Below, one piece after another: positions 42,273 to 52,756 of a stretch of DNA of 64,000 nt (its first letter is position 1; the number at the start of each line of letters is the position of its first letter). Below the pieces are notes generated by a model. That model was not told the origin of the DNA. It saw only the letters and a list, made by a program, of their open reading frames with translations, and made no database searches. Origin of the DNA: Aotearoamyces nothofagi (taxonomy: Eukaryota; Ascomycota; Leotiomycetes; Leotiales; Tympanidaceae); NCBI GenBank assembly GCA_015345905.1, contig JADDTR010000014.1, forward strand, positions 248,001 through 312,000. Reading direction: 5' to 3'. A program made the position numbers and the translations under genes.

Positions 42273-45200
42273 ATGACTTCACCGCATGCTGCATCAGACG
42301 AAGTCGTCGCCGCAATGGCGTCGACAGGCTTTGACGATAATCCGCCCAATAGCGATCTCACCGCTGCAGATAGCGCCGCCCAACATACGAGCGATAACCA
42401 CCTCCTCGACTCATCAGTGACGCTCCTCGGCGGCAACATACAAGAAGACCACGGCTACTCGGGCCCTTATGGTGCTGAAGAGAGGGTTGCAGACGAACAC
42501 CTAGCTGGCAGTGCCGAACCAGCCATTCCTGAGACGACATCCCAGATGACCGAGAATATCTTGGCCCAGTTCCCGCCTGTAAACATGGCAGAACTATCAC
42601 AGATGGAAGCAATGAACTCGCTATTAGTATACTCGCAACAACCCATGGGCTACGGCTCCGTGGTAGGAGGCGGGGGTGCTCCAAATAACTCAGCAGACGG
42701 TTTACACATAGATGGCTCCATTGGCCCTATTGACCCTTCGCATACCTATCTCGCGCCATCGCCCTACATCCGCGAGGCAGATGAGACACGCATCTCAGCA
42801 TATGCTATGCTAGAGTTTGACGATGGCCAGTTTTACATGAATACCTATTCGGTGGTTCTAGGTCGAGATCTCGCTGCTGCCCGAGAAGCTATGCGCCGGG
42901 ACGCGGAAGACGAGAAAGTGAAGCTTCAAGGAGACATGGCTTCCATGGAGCCACATACTCCAGTCCGCATCAAGCGAGAAGATAGCAAGTACACAAGATC
43001 AGTCGCTAGTCTAACTGGTGGCATTCTAAGAGAGGGCCATGACTCTGATAGCGATGAACGCGTCATGCGGCGGAAGAGCTACAAGGCGAGTAAGAAATCA
43101 AAATCCACTGGCTCATCGCGAGACATCATATCGAGGCGCAATTCTCTTATGCTATCCAATGGAAAGATCGACTACCAGCCTCAGTCACAAGCAAGGCTTT
43201 ACGCGCCTGACACTGACGGTGCAGCTCCAGTCGACCCAGCCTCTCTCCGTCCCTCGCCTCATGACTGCCCCCTCGTTGGAATACATCCACCATCCACCAT
43301 TGCCGCAAGTGGATACAAATCTATCTCGCGGCGGCATGTCAAGATCGCGTATAATTCAAAAAAGAACGTTTTCGAGGCTGAGATCATAGGCCGCAACGGC
43401 GCTTTCGTGGATGACGTTTTCTACTACCATCAAGATGTTATACCTTTAAAGAGTGGCAGTGTATTGCAGATTGGAGGGGTAGTTGTTCGTTTCATGCTCC
43501 CGAAGATTGATATCAATGAGACCGCGACTGACCAGGACGAGGGCGATCCAATCACGGGTCGTCATTCTGAAGGAGGTAAGGAAATGAGCTTTGAGTTTGA
43601 GGAGAATCCTCGTAACGGTCCTTTACTAGAAGATACCAGTGAAGATGGTTCTGACCAGGGAGATCAACCAGAAGTCGCAATCGATGACGACGACGAAGAT
43701 GACGAAAGGGAGGAAGATGGTGAGGAAGGGAGCATCGAAAACAGCGGATCAGGCAACGACGATGGCGATGAAGAAGATGATGAGGAAGGTGATGAAGAAG
43801 ATGACGAGGAAGGCGATGGAGAAGAAGATGATGGGGACAATACCGCAGAATCTTCTACCATGCCCCAAAGGCGCCGGGGGCCAGGTCGGCCTCCAAAAAA
43901 TGGTATAATGTCAAAGAGGGAACAGCAGTTGGCAAAGAAAGACGCCCAGGCAAAGGCCAAGAAGACGATTCCGCTTCCACCGACAACCGGAAAGAATAAA
44001 GTTGGGAGACCAAGAAAGCATCCTCGCCCGGATACACCTCCTTTGAAAACGGAGAAAAGAAAGTACACCAAGAGAAAGCCGAAAGATCCCGATGCCGCTG
44101 CTGCCAAGCAAGATGGGTCACCTGAGGGCGAGAAGGCCGGAAAGGAGAAGAAAGAGAAAAAGTCTTCCAAGCAGCCTCGCTCTCCTTCTCCGCAATTTAG
44201 GGAGGAAGATCTCACTCCCGAGCAGCTTGCTAAGCCGCAGGCCAATTATGTCACTTTGATACACGATGCTCTCAGCAATTCCCCAAGCGGTTCAATGTCA
44301 TTACCTCAAATCTATCGTGCAATCATGCGGAAATACCCTTTCTTTGTGCTTAAAACCAACACCAACGGCTGGCAGAGCAGTGTACGTCATAATCTATCAC
44401 AACACCACGCCTTTCGGAAGGTTCAGAGGGATGGAAAGGGTTGGTTGTGGGCTATCGTTGATGGCGTATCAATCGAGAAAGAGAAGAAACGACGTCCTAC
44501 TCCTCCACCACAACTCCCTCTCGGGCATCCAGGACAAACCTACCACCAGCCAATATACCAGGCTGGGCCTCCGCGTCATATGATGCCTGGACCCCCTGGA
44601 ATGATGGGCCCGCCGCCGCCAGGATATCAAATGAATGGGAATATTCCCCAACCTTTGCGACCAGGACAGCCTCCTCATTATCCTGGACAGCCCGTCAATG
44701 GCTACGCCGTTCAACCGGGACCGCCTCCTCCGGGATATGGTGGTCCAGTTCCCCCTGCCCAACCCATCGGGCCTCAGCACACCACATACAGTTCACCATA
44801 TGCGCCAAAGCCAACCACCGCTCCACCCCAACAACATCCTCAGAATATACCTGCTCATCAGCACCACAATGGACAGGGTCCTCCTCAGCAAGGTCCGCCT
44901 CAGCAAGGTCCACCTCAACAAGGCCAACCTCAACAGGGTCAACTACAACAAGCACGAGCAATTCCTCCGCAAGGTCGTCAACAGGTAGATGACAACATCA
45001 TTCGTGCTATAGAGGCATTCAAAACTGCAATGGTCAAATCTCTAAAGGATAAGTCAAATAGCGCTGAAGCGGTGGTAACATCTGCGGTGAACCGTGTACT
45101 CGGAGTATCGTCTGAAAGCACTGTGCCAGGAGATCCACATGAGGAAAAGATCATGGGAGCACTTACACGTATGCTTAGCAAGATCCCAGGAGCACATCAA

Positions 45201-45722
45201 TTCTCCAATCCTCAGCAACAACCACCCCAATTGTATCCTGGCCCTCCAGCACAGCACCTATCTGCTTCAAGACCTCCTCCGGCTCATGTTACGTCTCAGC
45301 CCCCAAGTTCGGCAGCTCTACCGGCAACAAGCTCACCACTTGTAGGCAAACCAGCAGTCCCAGGTCACGCAATGCAACGGCCATCGTTTGCAGGCCAAAG
45401 TCAAAACAGACCAAATATAGCAACAACAATGTCCAGCTCACGTGGGCCTATGATGCCTCCTAGCTTGGTTCGCTCCAATTCCGGCAGTCCTGCGCCACCT
45501 CGCCCTACCAACAGCCCATCAGCTTCGCCAGCTCCACCCCCAGCGACAGTCCCAGCACTACCTCCAACGCCAAATGCTACCAATTACACTGCACCCAAGA
45601 CTAACGGACAACTGTCGCCTATTAATGACAATGGAAAACGCCCACTAGAAGAGGCAGACGAAAACTCAGGCAGGGACATCAAGAGATTGGGTACAACGAA
45701 CCAGTTACCGATGAAGACTTGA
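42273..45722 (+). CDS. FHA/forkhead transcription factor, Fhl1-like
   Basis: Intronless, 1,149 residues from ATG 42273 (MTSPHAASDEVVAAM). The FHA domain is in two parts: AYAMLEFDDGQFYMNTYSVV ending in LGRD (Arg about 198), then SGYKSISRRHVKIAYNSKKN (His about 355), EAEIIGRNGAFVDDVFYY and VLQIGGVVVRFMLP. An acidic stretch (about 450-520) precedes two AT-hook-like motifs (RRGPGRPPKNG, KVGRPRKHP). The forkhead domain spans about 653-728: KPQANYVTLIHDALSNSPSG, GWQSSVRHNLSQHHAF, GKGWLWAIV. The C-terminal third is Pro/Gln-rich with PPQQG repeats. FHA plus divergent forkhead, and GRNGAFVDD, fit yeast Fhl1, a regulator of ribosomal-protein genes, better than Fkh1/2, whose forkhead begins KPPYSYA. Confidence 0.87.
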   Translation: MTSPHAASDEVVAAMASTGFDDNPPNSDLTAADSAAQHTSDNHLLDSSVTLLGGNIQEDHGYSGPYGAEERVADEHLAGSAEPAIPETTSQMTENILAQFPPVNMAELSQMEAMNSLLVYSQQPMGYGSVVGGGGAPNNSADGLHIDGSIGPIDPSHTYLAPSPYIREADETRISAYAMLEFDDGQFYMNTYSVVLGRDLAAAREAMRRDAEDEKVKLQGDMASMEPHTPVRIKREDSKYTRSVASLTGGILREGHDSDSDERVMRRKSYKASKKSKSTGSSRDIISRRNSLMLSNGKIDYQPQSQARLYAPDTDGAAPVDPASLRPSPHDCPLVGIHPPSTIAASGYKSISRRHVKIAYNSKKNVFEAEIIGRNGAFVDDVFYYHQDVIPLKSGSVLQIGGVVVRFMLPKIDINETATDQDEGDPITGRHSEGGKEMSFEFEENPRNGPLLEDTSEDGSDQGDQPEVAIDDDDEDDEREEDGEEGSIENSGSGNDDGDEEDDEEGDEEDDEEGDGEEDDGDNTAESSTMPQRRRGPGRPPKNGIMSKREQQLAKKDAQAKAKKTIPLPPTTGKNKVGRPRKHPRPDTPPLKTEKRKYTKRKPKDPDAAAAKQDGSPEGEKAGKEKKEKKSSKQPRSPSPQFREEDLTPEQLAKPQANYVTLIHDALSNSPSGSMSLPQIYRAIMRKYPFFVLKTNTNGWQSSVRHNLSQHHAFRKVQRDGKGWLWAIVDGVSIEKEKKRRPTPPPQLPLGHPGQTYHQPIYQAGPPRHMMPGPPGMMGPPPPGYQMNGNIPQPLRPGQPPHYPGQPVNGYAVQPGPPPPGYGGPVPPAQPIGPQHTTYSSPYAPKPTTAPPQQHPQNIPAHQHHNGQGPPQQGPPQQGPPQQGQPQQGQLQQARAIPPQGRQQVDDNIIRAIEAFKTAMVKSLKDKSNSAEAVVTSAVNRVLGVSSESTVPGDPHEEKIMGALTRMLSKIPGAHQFSNPQQQPPQLYPGPPAQHLSASRPPPAHVTSQPPSSAALPATSSPLVGKPAVPGHAMQRPSFAGQSQNRPNIATTMSSSRGPMMPPSLVRSNSGSPAPPRPTNSPSASPAPPPATVPALPPTPNATNYTAPKTNGQLSPINDNGKRPLEEADENSGRDIKRLGTTNQLPMKT
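44875..44955 (+). repeat. 12-nt CCTCAGCAAGGT-type coding repeat
   Basis: About six imperfect 12-nt units coding for PQQG in the Pro/Gln-rich tail of the forkhead factor. Confidence 0.75.
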
Positions 45723-46551
45723 ACTAGAATTGTAGATAAGCGGTGCAAGTAAGGAGTTTGGAATGGAAGTGCATATATCTTGGAGTTTGAGGGATTTTAT
45801 CTGGACTAGAATATTCATCAAAAGGCATGTAGGTCTGGCCTAGTACACAATACACTTAACCTCGCGCGGAGTTAATATAGGCTTGTATCGAGATATCAAT
45901 TTGCTAGCAGGCGTAGTATAGTTCTGCTCTATGGCATTTGATACCGTGGTATCTAATACCATGGGAGTCCATCCAGAGACGAGAAATGATCGCAATCTCA
46001 ATTCTCAATTTAATCCTGTGTCGTGCATGTGCGCTGCCTGTGCTGATTATATTTAGTATCTCAGACATGCGAACTGGTTACGTATGCTTTAAGAAATCTG
46101 ATCTAGGCTACCAAGTTCTGAGTTGGACACATCGCTATTGTTTGTTTGTTTGCTAGAGGGGATATGTAGGTTGGAGATGCAGCTGTATTTTTGTTAGGGA
46201 CGCGGGATTGAATGATAGCCGATGGACAATAGGCGATAAGTTGATAATGCTTTGTCACTTTGGACTATCCCTGAGGGTATGCCGCTAACAAGGTTTCCAG
46301 AGAGGGATGGGTAATGGGGGTAGTAAGAGAGGAGTAAGCAGGGTTTCAATTGCCAACGGCAGACTTCGGGCAAAGCTAGTTTTATATGTATCGTATACAT
46401 AGTTGAGCAACTATAGGCAGTATACATGTGTTATATTATATTCACATCTGTTTGTTTACTATATATGTGTATACATATCGCACCTTATATAACTCAAATA
46501 AGATTCGCCTTACATGTCACGTTAGTTCGTCTTTCATTAATATTTCATAAC
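45723..46551. other. Intergenic region between convergent genes
   Basis: About 830 bp of 3' flanks; AT-rich near 46380-46540 with TATATGTGTATA stretches. No gene seen. Confidence 0.6.
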
Positions 46552-47676
46552 TTATTTCGCAGTTTGTTTCTCAATCGCAATGAACTTCTCCACCATATCA
46601 TGGATAGAAGTTTCCAAGCTCCTGAAGTTGATGCCCAACTCCTTTCTCGCCTTGCTGTTGTCGACTTTATAAACGTTGGGTAACTTTCCGCCGTCTTCGG
46701 GTTTCGGCGTCAGATCCCTCTTCGATGGGAACTGCTTCCGGATAATCTCGCACACCTGTCCGTACGTGAAGTTTCCACTTGTGAGAAAGTATCGCTGGCC
46801 AGCAGCGGCGGGAGATTCGTAGGCGCGAAGATGAGCCAAGGCGACGTCGCGGACGTCAACCCACGCGAATACCGAGGGACCGGGGACTTTCTTCTCAAAG
46901 CCGTTCAACAAGCGATAGACGTCAGCTGACGAGGTGTTGAGCTTGTCAAGCGATGTGACTAAGTGTGCAGCTGGGCCGTATATCATTGGTGGGCAGATTG
47001 TCGAGACGTCGAAGTTGGGCTTGTGCTCCTTGACATAGTTGAATGCGGCCTTCTCAGCGAACGTCTTGCTAGCACAATATGATACGGCACCGTTTGTCTT
47101 CGGGTCAGCTGCGACAGCCCAAGTAACGGGGTTCCAGTCTGCTTCTGTGTAGGTGTGTTCGGGCCATGTGCCTTTTGACATGTCCGATATTGCGGCGAAG
47201 GAGGATGTAATGACGACGCGCTTGACGTTCGGATTGTTCTTCTGAATGGACTCTAGGACTCGGGTTGTGCCTTTAACAGCAGGATCTATTACCACGGAAT
47301 TAGAAATATACAATTAGTTTAATCAAGTGCAGAACTTGCCTAATAAGTCCTTGACATTATCCTGGACATTCATAACAAATGGGCTTGCAGTATGGATAAC
47401 TCCATCGACACCTTTAACAGCTTCATCAAATGCTCCGGGTGCTTCAATGTCCGGTACAATAGCAAATGAAAGCTTGTCACCATAATGCCCGTGTGTCTTC
47501 TTGACATTTTCTGCCGAAGCTTGACTTCTCACAGTCGTGCGAACGTGGTATTCGTGGTCTAGGAATGCATTGAGGACATGAGCAGCAACGAAACCAGAGC
47601 CACCTGTGATTAGGACAGTCTTTCCTCGACCTGAAGTTCCTAGAATGCCCTGAGCCGTTTGCTTAATTGCTTCCAT
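46552..47676 (-). CDS. NAD(P)-dependent epimerase/ketoreductase, cinnamyl-alcohol-dehydrogenase type
   Basis: Extended short-chain dehydrogenase near yeast Gre2 and plant dihydroflavonol reductases, reducing aldehydes or ketones with NADPH. Two exons, 47676-47340 and 47285-46552 (1,071 nt, 356 residues). Cofactor turn TVLITGGSGFVAAHVLNAFL, specificity region VRTTVRSQAS, GVDGVIHTASPF, KRVVITSSFAAI, active-site Y-x-x-x-K in AVSYCASKTFAEKAAF, STICPPMIYGP and WVDVRDVALAHLRAYE. The intron (47286-47339) has a GCAAGT donor, a GC-AG intron: splicing gives KDLL-DPAVKGTTRVLES, the family motif, and no GT donor nearby keeps the frame. Confidence 0.94.
47286..47339 (-). other. GC-AG intron
   Basis: Minus strand: TTATTAG|GCAAGT...GGTAATAG|ATCCTGC. 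The GT donor 4 nt further on would break the frame. The exonic G plus GCAAGT matches the strict consensus known for GC donors. Confidence 0.85.
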
Positions 47677-48202
47677 AGTGAATCGATATGTATTGATATG
47701 TATTGATTTTGTTACGGAGATTTAAAGATCTTAATATGGAGAGAGGAATATAAGAGGAAATTAGACACATAATCCGTTCGGAAAGTGACCTGATACATCA
47801 TAATCATTGATGTCTGGGGCCGCCTCTTTCATTAGCAGAATGACTAACCTTTAATGGCGTAGAACCGGAAAAGTGGACTCTCACTTACCGCGGACTTTGT
47901 GGAATGAAAGCAAAAGCCATCTACAGCCCGATGGCAAGACAGCACACAATGACAAAACTCACAGATTGATTTTGAAATAACTCGGCACGTCACGTTCCCG
48001 GCTCCGAAGACTTTGTAATTTTTAAATGAGGGATTTTTAAGCTATTCATCTATATCCACCATCTTATAAATGATAAGGCGGCCTAAGGGGGTCATCTCAT
48101 GCTCAACATGTAGGCCAGGATAGGCAACCAGTCCAGTTACCATCATCCATGCTATCATCCATGCTAACGCCCATTGCTACCCTCTATTTTATCGTAAATA
48201 CC
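47677..48202. other. Intergenic region
   Basis: About 525 bp; promoter of the reductase and 3' flank of the helicase gene. Contains the duplicated TATGTATTGA near 47687-47707 in its 5' UTR region. No gene. Confidence 0.6.
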
Positions 48203-51200
48203 TCAAGGCTTTGCCAGAAATCCTTTCACCTGTAGCAGTGCTTCTTGCGAAAATATTTTCTGCCAGACATCCAACCATTTTGCCTGCTGGCCAGTCAATG
48301 CCTTTCCTGGATTCCTAAAACTCTTCGTCATAATCTCGCGAAGTCTTGTACGAAGCACCTTAATAACAAGCATTGTCTTCCAATCAGAAACAGCAAATCG
48401 TGCCCGGTTACCGTCCAGGATGAGTACTCCAGAATACATATCACAGCGCACATCGCCGCAAAGCAGGGCGATTGCGAAGTCCGTCACTCCTGTCGTCTCA
48501 TGGGCGTTGTAGAATTGCTTAGCCTGCATAATGTGGTAATATGAGAGCCAGTGAAGCTCATGATGGCCCTTATTAACGCTTGATGGATGAATACTGATGG
48601 TTTGATTATTAGCGACATTGCGCCAACCTTTCCCATCTTTTGTCAATAGCTTTGGATAAAAGCTCCAAGCAATGACAGAACTGGTGATTAGGTCATTCTC
48701 ACTATTGACGTTTGCTCGTTGGGGCAAGTCAAAGAACTGACGGCGACGAGAAGATCGAGTTCGATCGAGCTTTATCCGTTCAGCTTCAGTCAACGGGAGG
48801 AAGTCAGCCGCTACAAGAGCTGCGACCAGTTGGCCCTTTAAATCCTCGATATTCGACAAAGTCTGAACACTTAGGAAGTTCTTACGGCAAAATTGGTATT
48901 CTGAGCCTGTCGTAACACAAACCCGCTTCCAGGCCAGATACGCATTATATACTGTAAGAAGATCGGAGTCGCCACGGCGAAATGCTAGTCGCACAGTATC
49001 TGCTTGAGATCTAGCTCCGAAGGGGGCAGAGAATGGAGACTTGGATGATAAAATTGCTGCGATAGTGATTGCAGCATCTAAACATTTGAAGATGCTACCC
49101 AAGAGAATGAGCTTCCCCAAAAATACATCTAGTGGTAAACGAGCAAGCTGCTGTCCCAGGGGCGTTAGATCTTCTCCCGTTGTCAAGGCTCGCACATCCA
49201 CAAGGGCATCGATGGCGCGTCGGATGTTCTTCGTTGACGGCGGATCCAAAGCCTGGCTCAAAGTCTCCTCGATCCCACCAAGCTTACATATCTTGACACG
49301 TATCGCAAGGTCTTGTAGAGATAAACGAAGTAGCTCAGGGGTTTGTTGGTCAGACATAAGCTCATCATGTCGATACCTCGTATATAGATGGAAGCAGAGG
49401 CCTTCCTGGACTCTGCCAGCTCGTCCTCTTCTCTGCTTCGCGTTGGCACGAGATATGAAGGTCTCTAACAATCTTGAAAGTTGTCTTCGCTCGTCAAACC
49501 TCATTTCTCGATGTTTGCCGGTATCTATCACGCAGGTAACATCTGGAATTGTGATTCCCGTTTCGGCGATATTTGTGGCGAGTACAATCTTTCGAGTGCC
49601 TTCGGGTGGCACCAAAAAAGCGGCCTCTTGGTCTTCACTTGCGATAGTTGAGTGTAGCGGGTAGACATACCAGTTCGATGAGAATAATGGATGTCCTAGT
49701 AGCATATCATTAAGCTGTCGAATCTCCCCAATACCCGGCAAAAAGACGAGAATAGCCTTGCTGTACTTTGTATAGCGTTCGTCGGTCGCAATGGTAGTGA
49801 TAAGTTTTGTTACTAGTTCGAACTCAATATGGTACTCGTCCATCTGAGCAATAGTATTTCGGGTGTTTGCGCTATAGCCGCGCAACATCTTCATATTGTC
49901 GGACTTAGGCTTCTCGATCATTGTATCATCCATCTCAGCATCATCATCCACGTCAGTAAACTTCTTCATTTGATACCCGTTGTCAAGTGTGTAACCAGTC
50001 AACTCAACCGCATCCTCCAAATAATAAGATGTTACCGGAAAGGTTCTGCCGGGCACTTGGAGTACCGGGGCCCCATCCAAATACTTAGAGAATCGCTCGG
50101 CATCTACAGTAGCGGACATTAGTACCACCTTCAGCTCTGGCCTTCGAACCATGAGTTTTCGCAGAATGATTAGCAGGAAGTCACTATCAATAGTCCTTTC
50201 GTGCACCTCATCTAAGACAATATGTGTTATATCTCTTAGGTCGTTTGATCCTTCAAGCATGCGCATGACGATACCCGTTGTGGCGTATATGAGACGCGTT
50301 TCCTTAGTCGTACTGGATTCCAGCCGAATTGCGTAGCCGACTAATGATCGCAAAGTTCCAATATCATTTTTGCGCTCTCCGAGCTCTTCACTAACACGCT
50401 TCGCGAGTGACAAGGCAGATATTCGACGGGGTTCGGTGCAGTAGATTTTACAAGCTTTGCCTTTAGAGAGTTCATGCTCAAGAATGAAGGCCGGCACCTG
50501 CGTACTCTTGCCACAACCAGTCTCTCCACAAATTATCACTACTTGCTCCCTGTCGATAGTGCGGAGAACCTCATCCTTGAATCCCCACATTGGTAATTGC
50601 ATACGGAATTGGAGCATCTTTTGATAAGCCGTTGAACTGCATTTATCTGCCCATATTTTCTGTAAAGCTTCTGGAGTAGCGCTAAATCTCCCCGGTTTTT
50701 CTGGCCCCGATTCGTCGCTGGTATCATTTGGGGTCAGTAGAGCCCCACGTCGCTTGAAAGATGTAGTTAATACAACACCATCCTCTTCCTCACGATCCCG
50801 CTTCTCTCGAATGGTATCACGAAAGCCACGGATAGCATCTCGGTCAGCGGCATCCGCTTTCTCTTTCTTAACGTTTGCAAACTCGGTCCATAATTCACGC
50901 CATGAAGGCGGTAAACGAAGGAAAACCTTCTCTTCGCGTACGGACGAACTGAATATCAAAAATAAAGCAACTGTAGCAATGTAGGACTCCGATTGGTTCG
51001 TGTCAGGCGTAGATATTGAAGTCATGGTGATAGTAACTACTTTTGGCGAGGACGTGCACTCAACCTCTGGAAAAGGAGATGATGTAGGAAGAGACTCTTG
51101 TGATTTTGACCAATTGATACGAATAGCGTGACGGTTTGAGAAGCTTGCAGCAGATATCAGAGTATAAATAATCTTCACAGAAGAGTCTCGAGCACGGCAG

Positions 51201-52756
51201 GCTTCCTCTAAAACTCTCCTTGGACTTACTCCCGTGGATTTACCAAAGTCTCTGATAGTCACTTTTGTCCCATCATTACCATTGACGACTATGCTGCTCT
51301 TTCCACTGACTGGATCGACTTCAGTCACAGGAAGGCTCGCAAATAGGTCAGCAATGGCAGCATCATCATCGCTAAGATCCTCTCGCAAAAGTTCTGCTCC
51401 AATTCTAGCAGCCTCACGGCTGACTTCATCATCTGAATCCTCTAGAACTTCAGTAGAAACTTCAGCAGGGTGTGGTACACGCTCCGGTGCACCACCAGAC
51501 GCAGCATTCCTTTCAGCTGCCGCCTCTTTCTCAAGCAAAATTCGATCCCTTTCCCACTGCTGATCGGCGAGATATTGGTCAAAAAGAACGTCGCTTTCAA
51601 TCTTTTTCAACTTCCGCTGCAGTTTGGCTAACTCTGAATTTGGTGGTTGTTCCTCGCCCTTCGCCGTTGTTCCATTCTCCTTAGCCCTATTGCGTTTTGC
51701 AGTTGTATGGATAGACGTTAATCTCGAAGGTTGAAGGCGAAATATTTTAGCTTTAGTTTCCAAATATACCGGTAATAGTTCATCTGGATCAATGTCACTA
51801 TCGTAGTCAACAGGCTTGCTTATTTTCTTCAACGAGGGCATATTATCGACCGAGGTCTGATTCGGTTTCATGTCCAGTGATTCAACTCGTCGTGTATCTG
51901 GTTCTGCTCTTCGTGGGGTATTTGTTCCAGAGGCTGAGGGGGATTCGCTTGCTGGGTCTAGAGATACTAATATCAGCAAGTAGAACACAACTGTAGAATT
52001 AGGAGTGGACATACCCGCCTGAGATTTGAGGGCATTCAGTGGCTTTCTTTGCCAATTCTCGTAATCCGGTAATTCAGGTCTGTCGCATTCTCTGGCTAGC
52101 CAGTCGAGTGTCTCTTCGAGACCCCAAACAGAGTCCTTAGTTCCAACGATGACTCTGTCCGATACGCCCAATATGTAACCAAGAGCCTGCCGGATTTTCT
52201 CTTCTGTAAATCCCGCTCCCTCCAGAGTCTGTTGTAAAGTCCATAAGCGTATTGTTAACTCTTCCTCCGAAAGAGGTTTTTGGGTTCCCGTTGTATCTGT
52301 TGATGTCTGACTAAGGGATCGTCCGTCTGCTGAGATGATCTCCAGGATTTCATCCATTAATTCTGGCGGGAGCCATCTTCGTGTATTTAATATGTCCGAT
52401 TGGCTACGTAACAGTCGACGATCCGTCTGTAATCTAGTGACTTGACGGGCAGCATCCCTTTTCGACTTTAGTGCATGTTTGTCGACGAGAACTTGGAGCT
52501 CAGATTCTTCAAGCTGTTTTTCGAACTCTTCAGGGCTCAGTGTTCCCGTAGCTGTGGCAGAGGTATATGCTTCTGAGGACGCAATTTCGACTGTTTCGTT
52601 CCCATTCTTTGTCTCAATGGGCAACCCAGCCTGAGAGGTCTCGAGAGAAGCAGCTGGGTCGAGAATTTCTGGGCGTGGCTTTGATGCGATAGATGTCGTT
52701 GCAAAGCCTCTTGCAGGATTTGAGGCTGGCTTCTTTTTCTTCTTTCCTCCTGCCAT
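48203..52756 (-). CDS. DExH-box RNA helicase, DHX29/DHX57-like (yeast YLR419W-like)
   Basis: ATP-dependent RNA helicase; the animal relative DHX29 assists scanning of structured 5' UTRs on 40S ribosomes. Frame of 1,517 codons from ATG 52756 (MAGGKKKKKPASNPARGFAT); removing a stop-free 48-nt intron (51968-52015) leaves about 1,501 residues. A UBA-like helical segment (TLEGAGFTEEKIRQALGYIL) lies at about 165-230. The core has CGETGCGKSTQVPAF (motif I), DEVHERTIDSDF (motif II), VVLMSATVDAERFSKYL (III), PLHSTIASEDQ, LATNIAETGITIPDV (V) and QRRGRAGRVQEG (VI). HA2 and OB-fold regions follow, ending VLRTRLREIMTKSFRNPGKA. DEVH replaces DEAH, as in DHX29. It is head-to-head with GCN1, 212 bp between starts. 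Confidence 0.95.
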   Translation of the reverse strand: MAGGKKKKKPASNPARGFATTSIASKPRPEILDPAASLETSQAGLPIETKNGNETVEIASSEAYTSATATGTLSPEEFEKQLEESELQVLVDKHALKSKRDAARQVTRLQTDRRLLRSQSDILNTRRWLPPELMDEILEIISADGRSLSQTSTDTTGTQKPLSEEELTIRLWTLQQTLEGAGFTEEKIRQALGYILGVSDRVIVGTKDSVWGLEETLDWLARECDRPELPDYENWQRKPLNALKSQAGMSTPNSTVVFYLLILVSLDPASESPSASGTNTPRRAEPDTRRVESLDMKPNQTSVDNMPSLKKISKPVDYDSDIDPDELLPVYLETKAKIFRLQPSRLTSIHTTAKRNRAKENGTTAKGEEQPPNSELAKLQRKLKKIESDVLFDQYLADQQWERDRILLEKEAAAERNAASGGAPERVPHPAEVSTEVLEDSDDEVSREAARIGAELLREDLSDDDAAIADLFASLPVTEVDPVSGKSSIVVNGNDGTKVTIRDFGKSTGVSPRRVLEEACRARDSSVKIIYTLISAASFSNRHAIRINWSKSQESLPTSSPFPEVECTSSPKVVTITMTSISTPDTNQSESYIATVALFLIFSSSVREEKVFLRLPPSWRELWTEFANVKKEKADAADRDAIRGFRDTIREKRDREEEDGVVLTTSFKRRGALLTPNDTSDESGPEKPGRFSATPEALQKIWADKCSSTAYQKMLQFRMQLPMWGFKDEVLRTIDREQVVIICGETGCGKSTQVPAFILEHELSKGKACKIYCTEPRRISALSLAKRVSEELGERKNDIGTLRSLVGYAIRLESSTTKETRLIYATTGIVMRMLEGSNDLRDITHIVLDEVHERTIDSDFLLIILRKLMVRRPELKVVLMSATVDAERFSKYLDGAPVLQVPGRTFPVTSYYLEDAVELTGYTLDNGYQMKKFTDVDDDAEMDDTMIEKPKSDNMKMLRGYSANTRNTIAQMDEYHIEFELVTKLITTIATDERYTKYSKAILVFLPGIGEIRQLNDMLLGHPLFSSNWYVYPLHSTIASEDQEAAFLVPPEGTRKIVLATNIAETGITIPDVTCVIDTGKHREMRFDERRQLSRLLETFISRANAKQRRGRAGRVQEGLCFHLYTRYRHDELMSDQQTPELLRLSLQDLAIRVKICKLGGIEETLSQALDPPSTKNIRRAIDALVDVRALTTGEDLTPLGQQLARLPLDVFLGKLILLGSIFKCLDAAITIAAILSSKSPFSAPFGARSQADTVRLAFRRGDSDLLTVYNAYLAWKRVCVTTGSEYQFCRKNFLSVQTLSNIEDLKGQLVAALVAADFLPLTEAERIKLDRTRSSRRRQFFDLPQRANVNSENDLITSSVIAWSFYPKLLTKDGKGWRNVANNQTISIHPSSVNKGHHELHWLSYYHIMQAKQFYNAHETTGVTDFAIALLCGDVRCDMYSGVLILDGNRARFAVSDWKTMLVIKVLRTRLREIMTKSFRNPGKALTGQQAKWLDVWQKIFSQEALLQVKGFLAKP
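51968..52015 (-). other. Stop-free 48-nt intron in the helicase gene
   Basis: Minus strand GCGG|GTATGT...CTAATTCTACAG...CTGATATTAG|TATCTC. Multiple of three, no stop. Removal joins SQA to VSLDPASES and drops a hydrophobic insert (VVFYLLILV) that is out of place in this linker. Confidence 0.75.
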
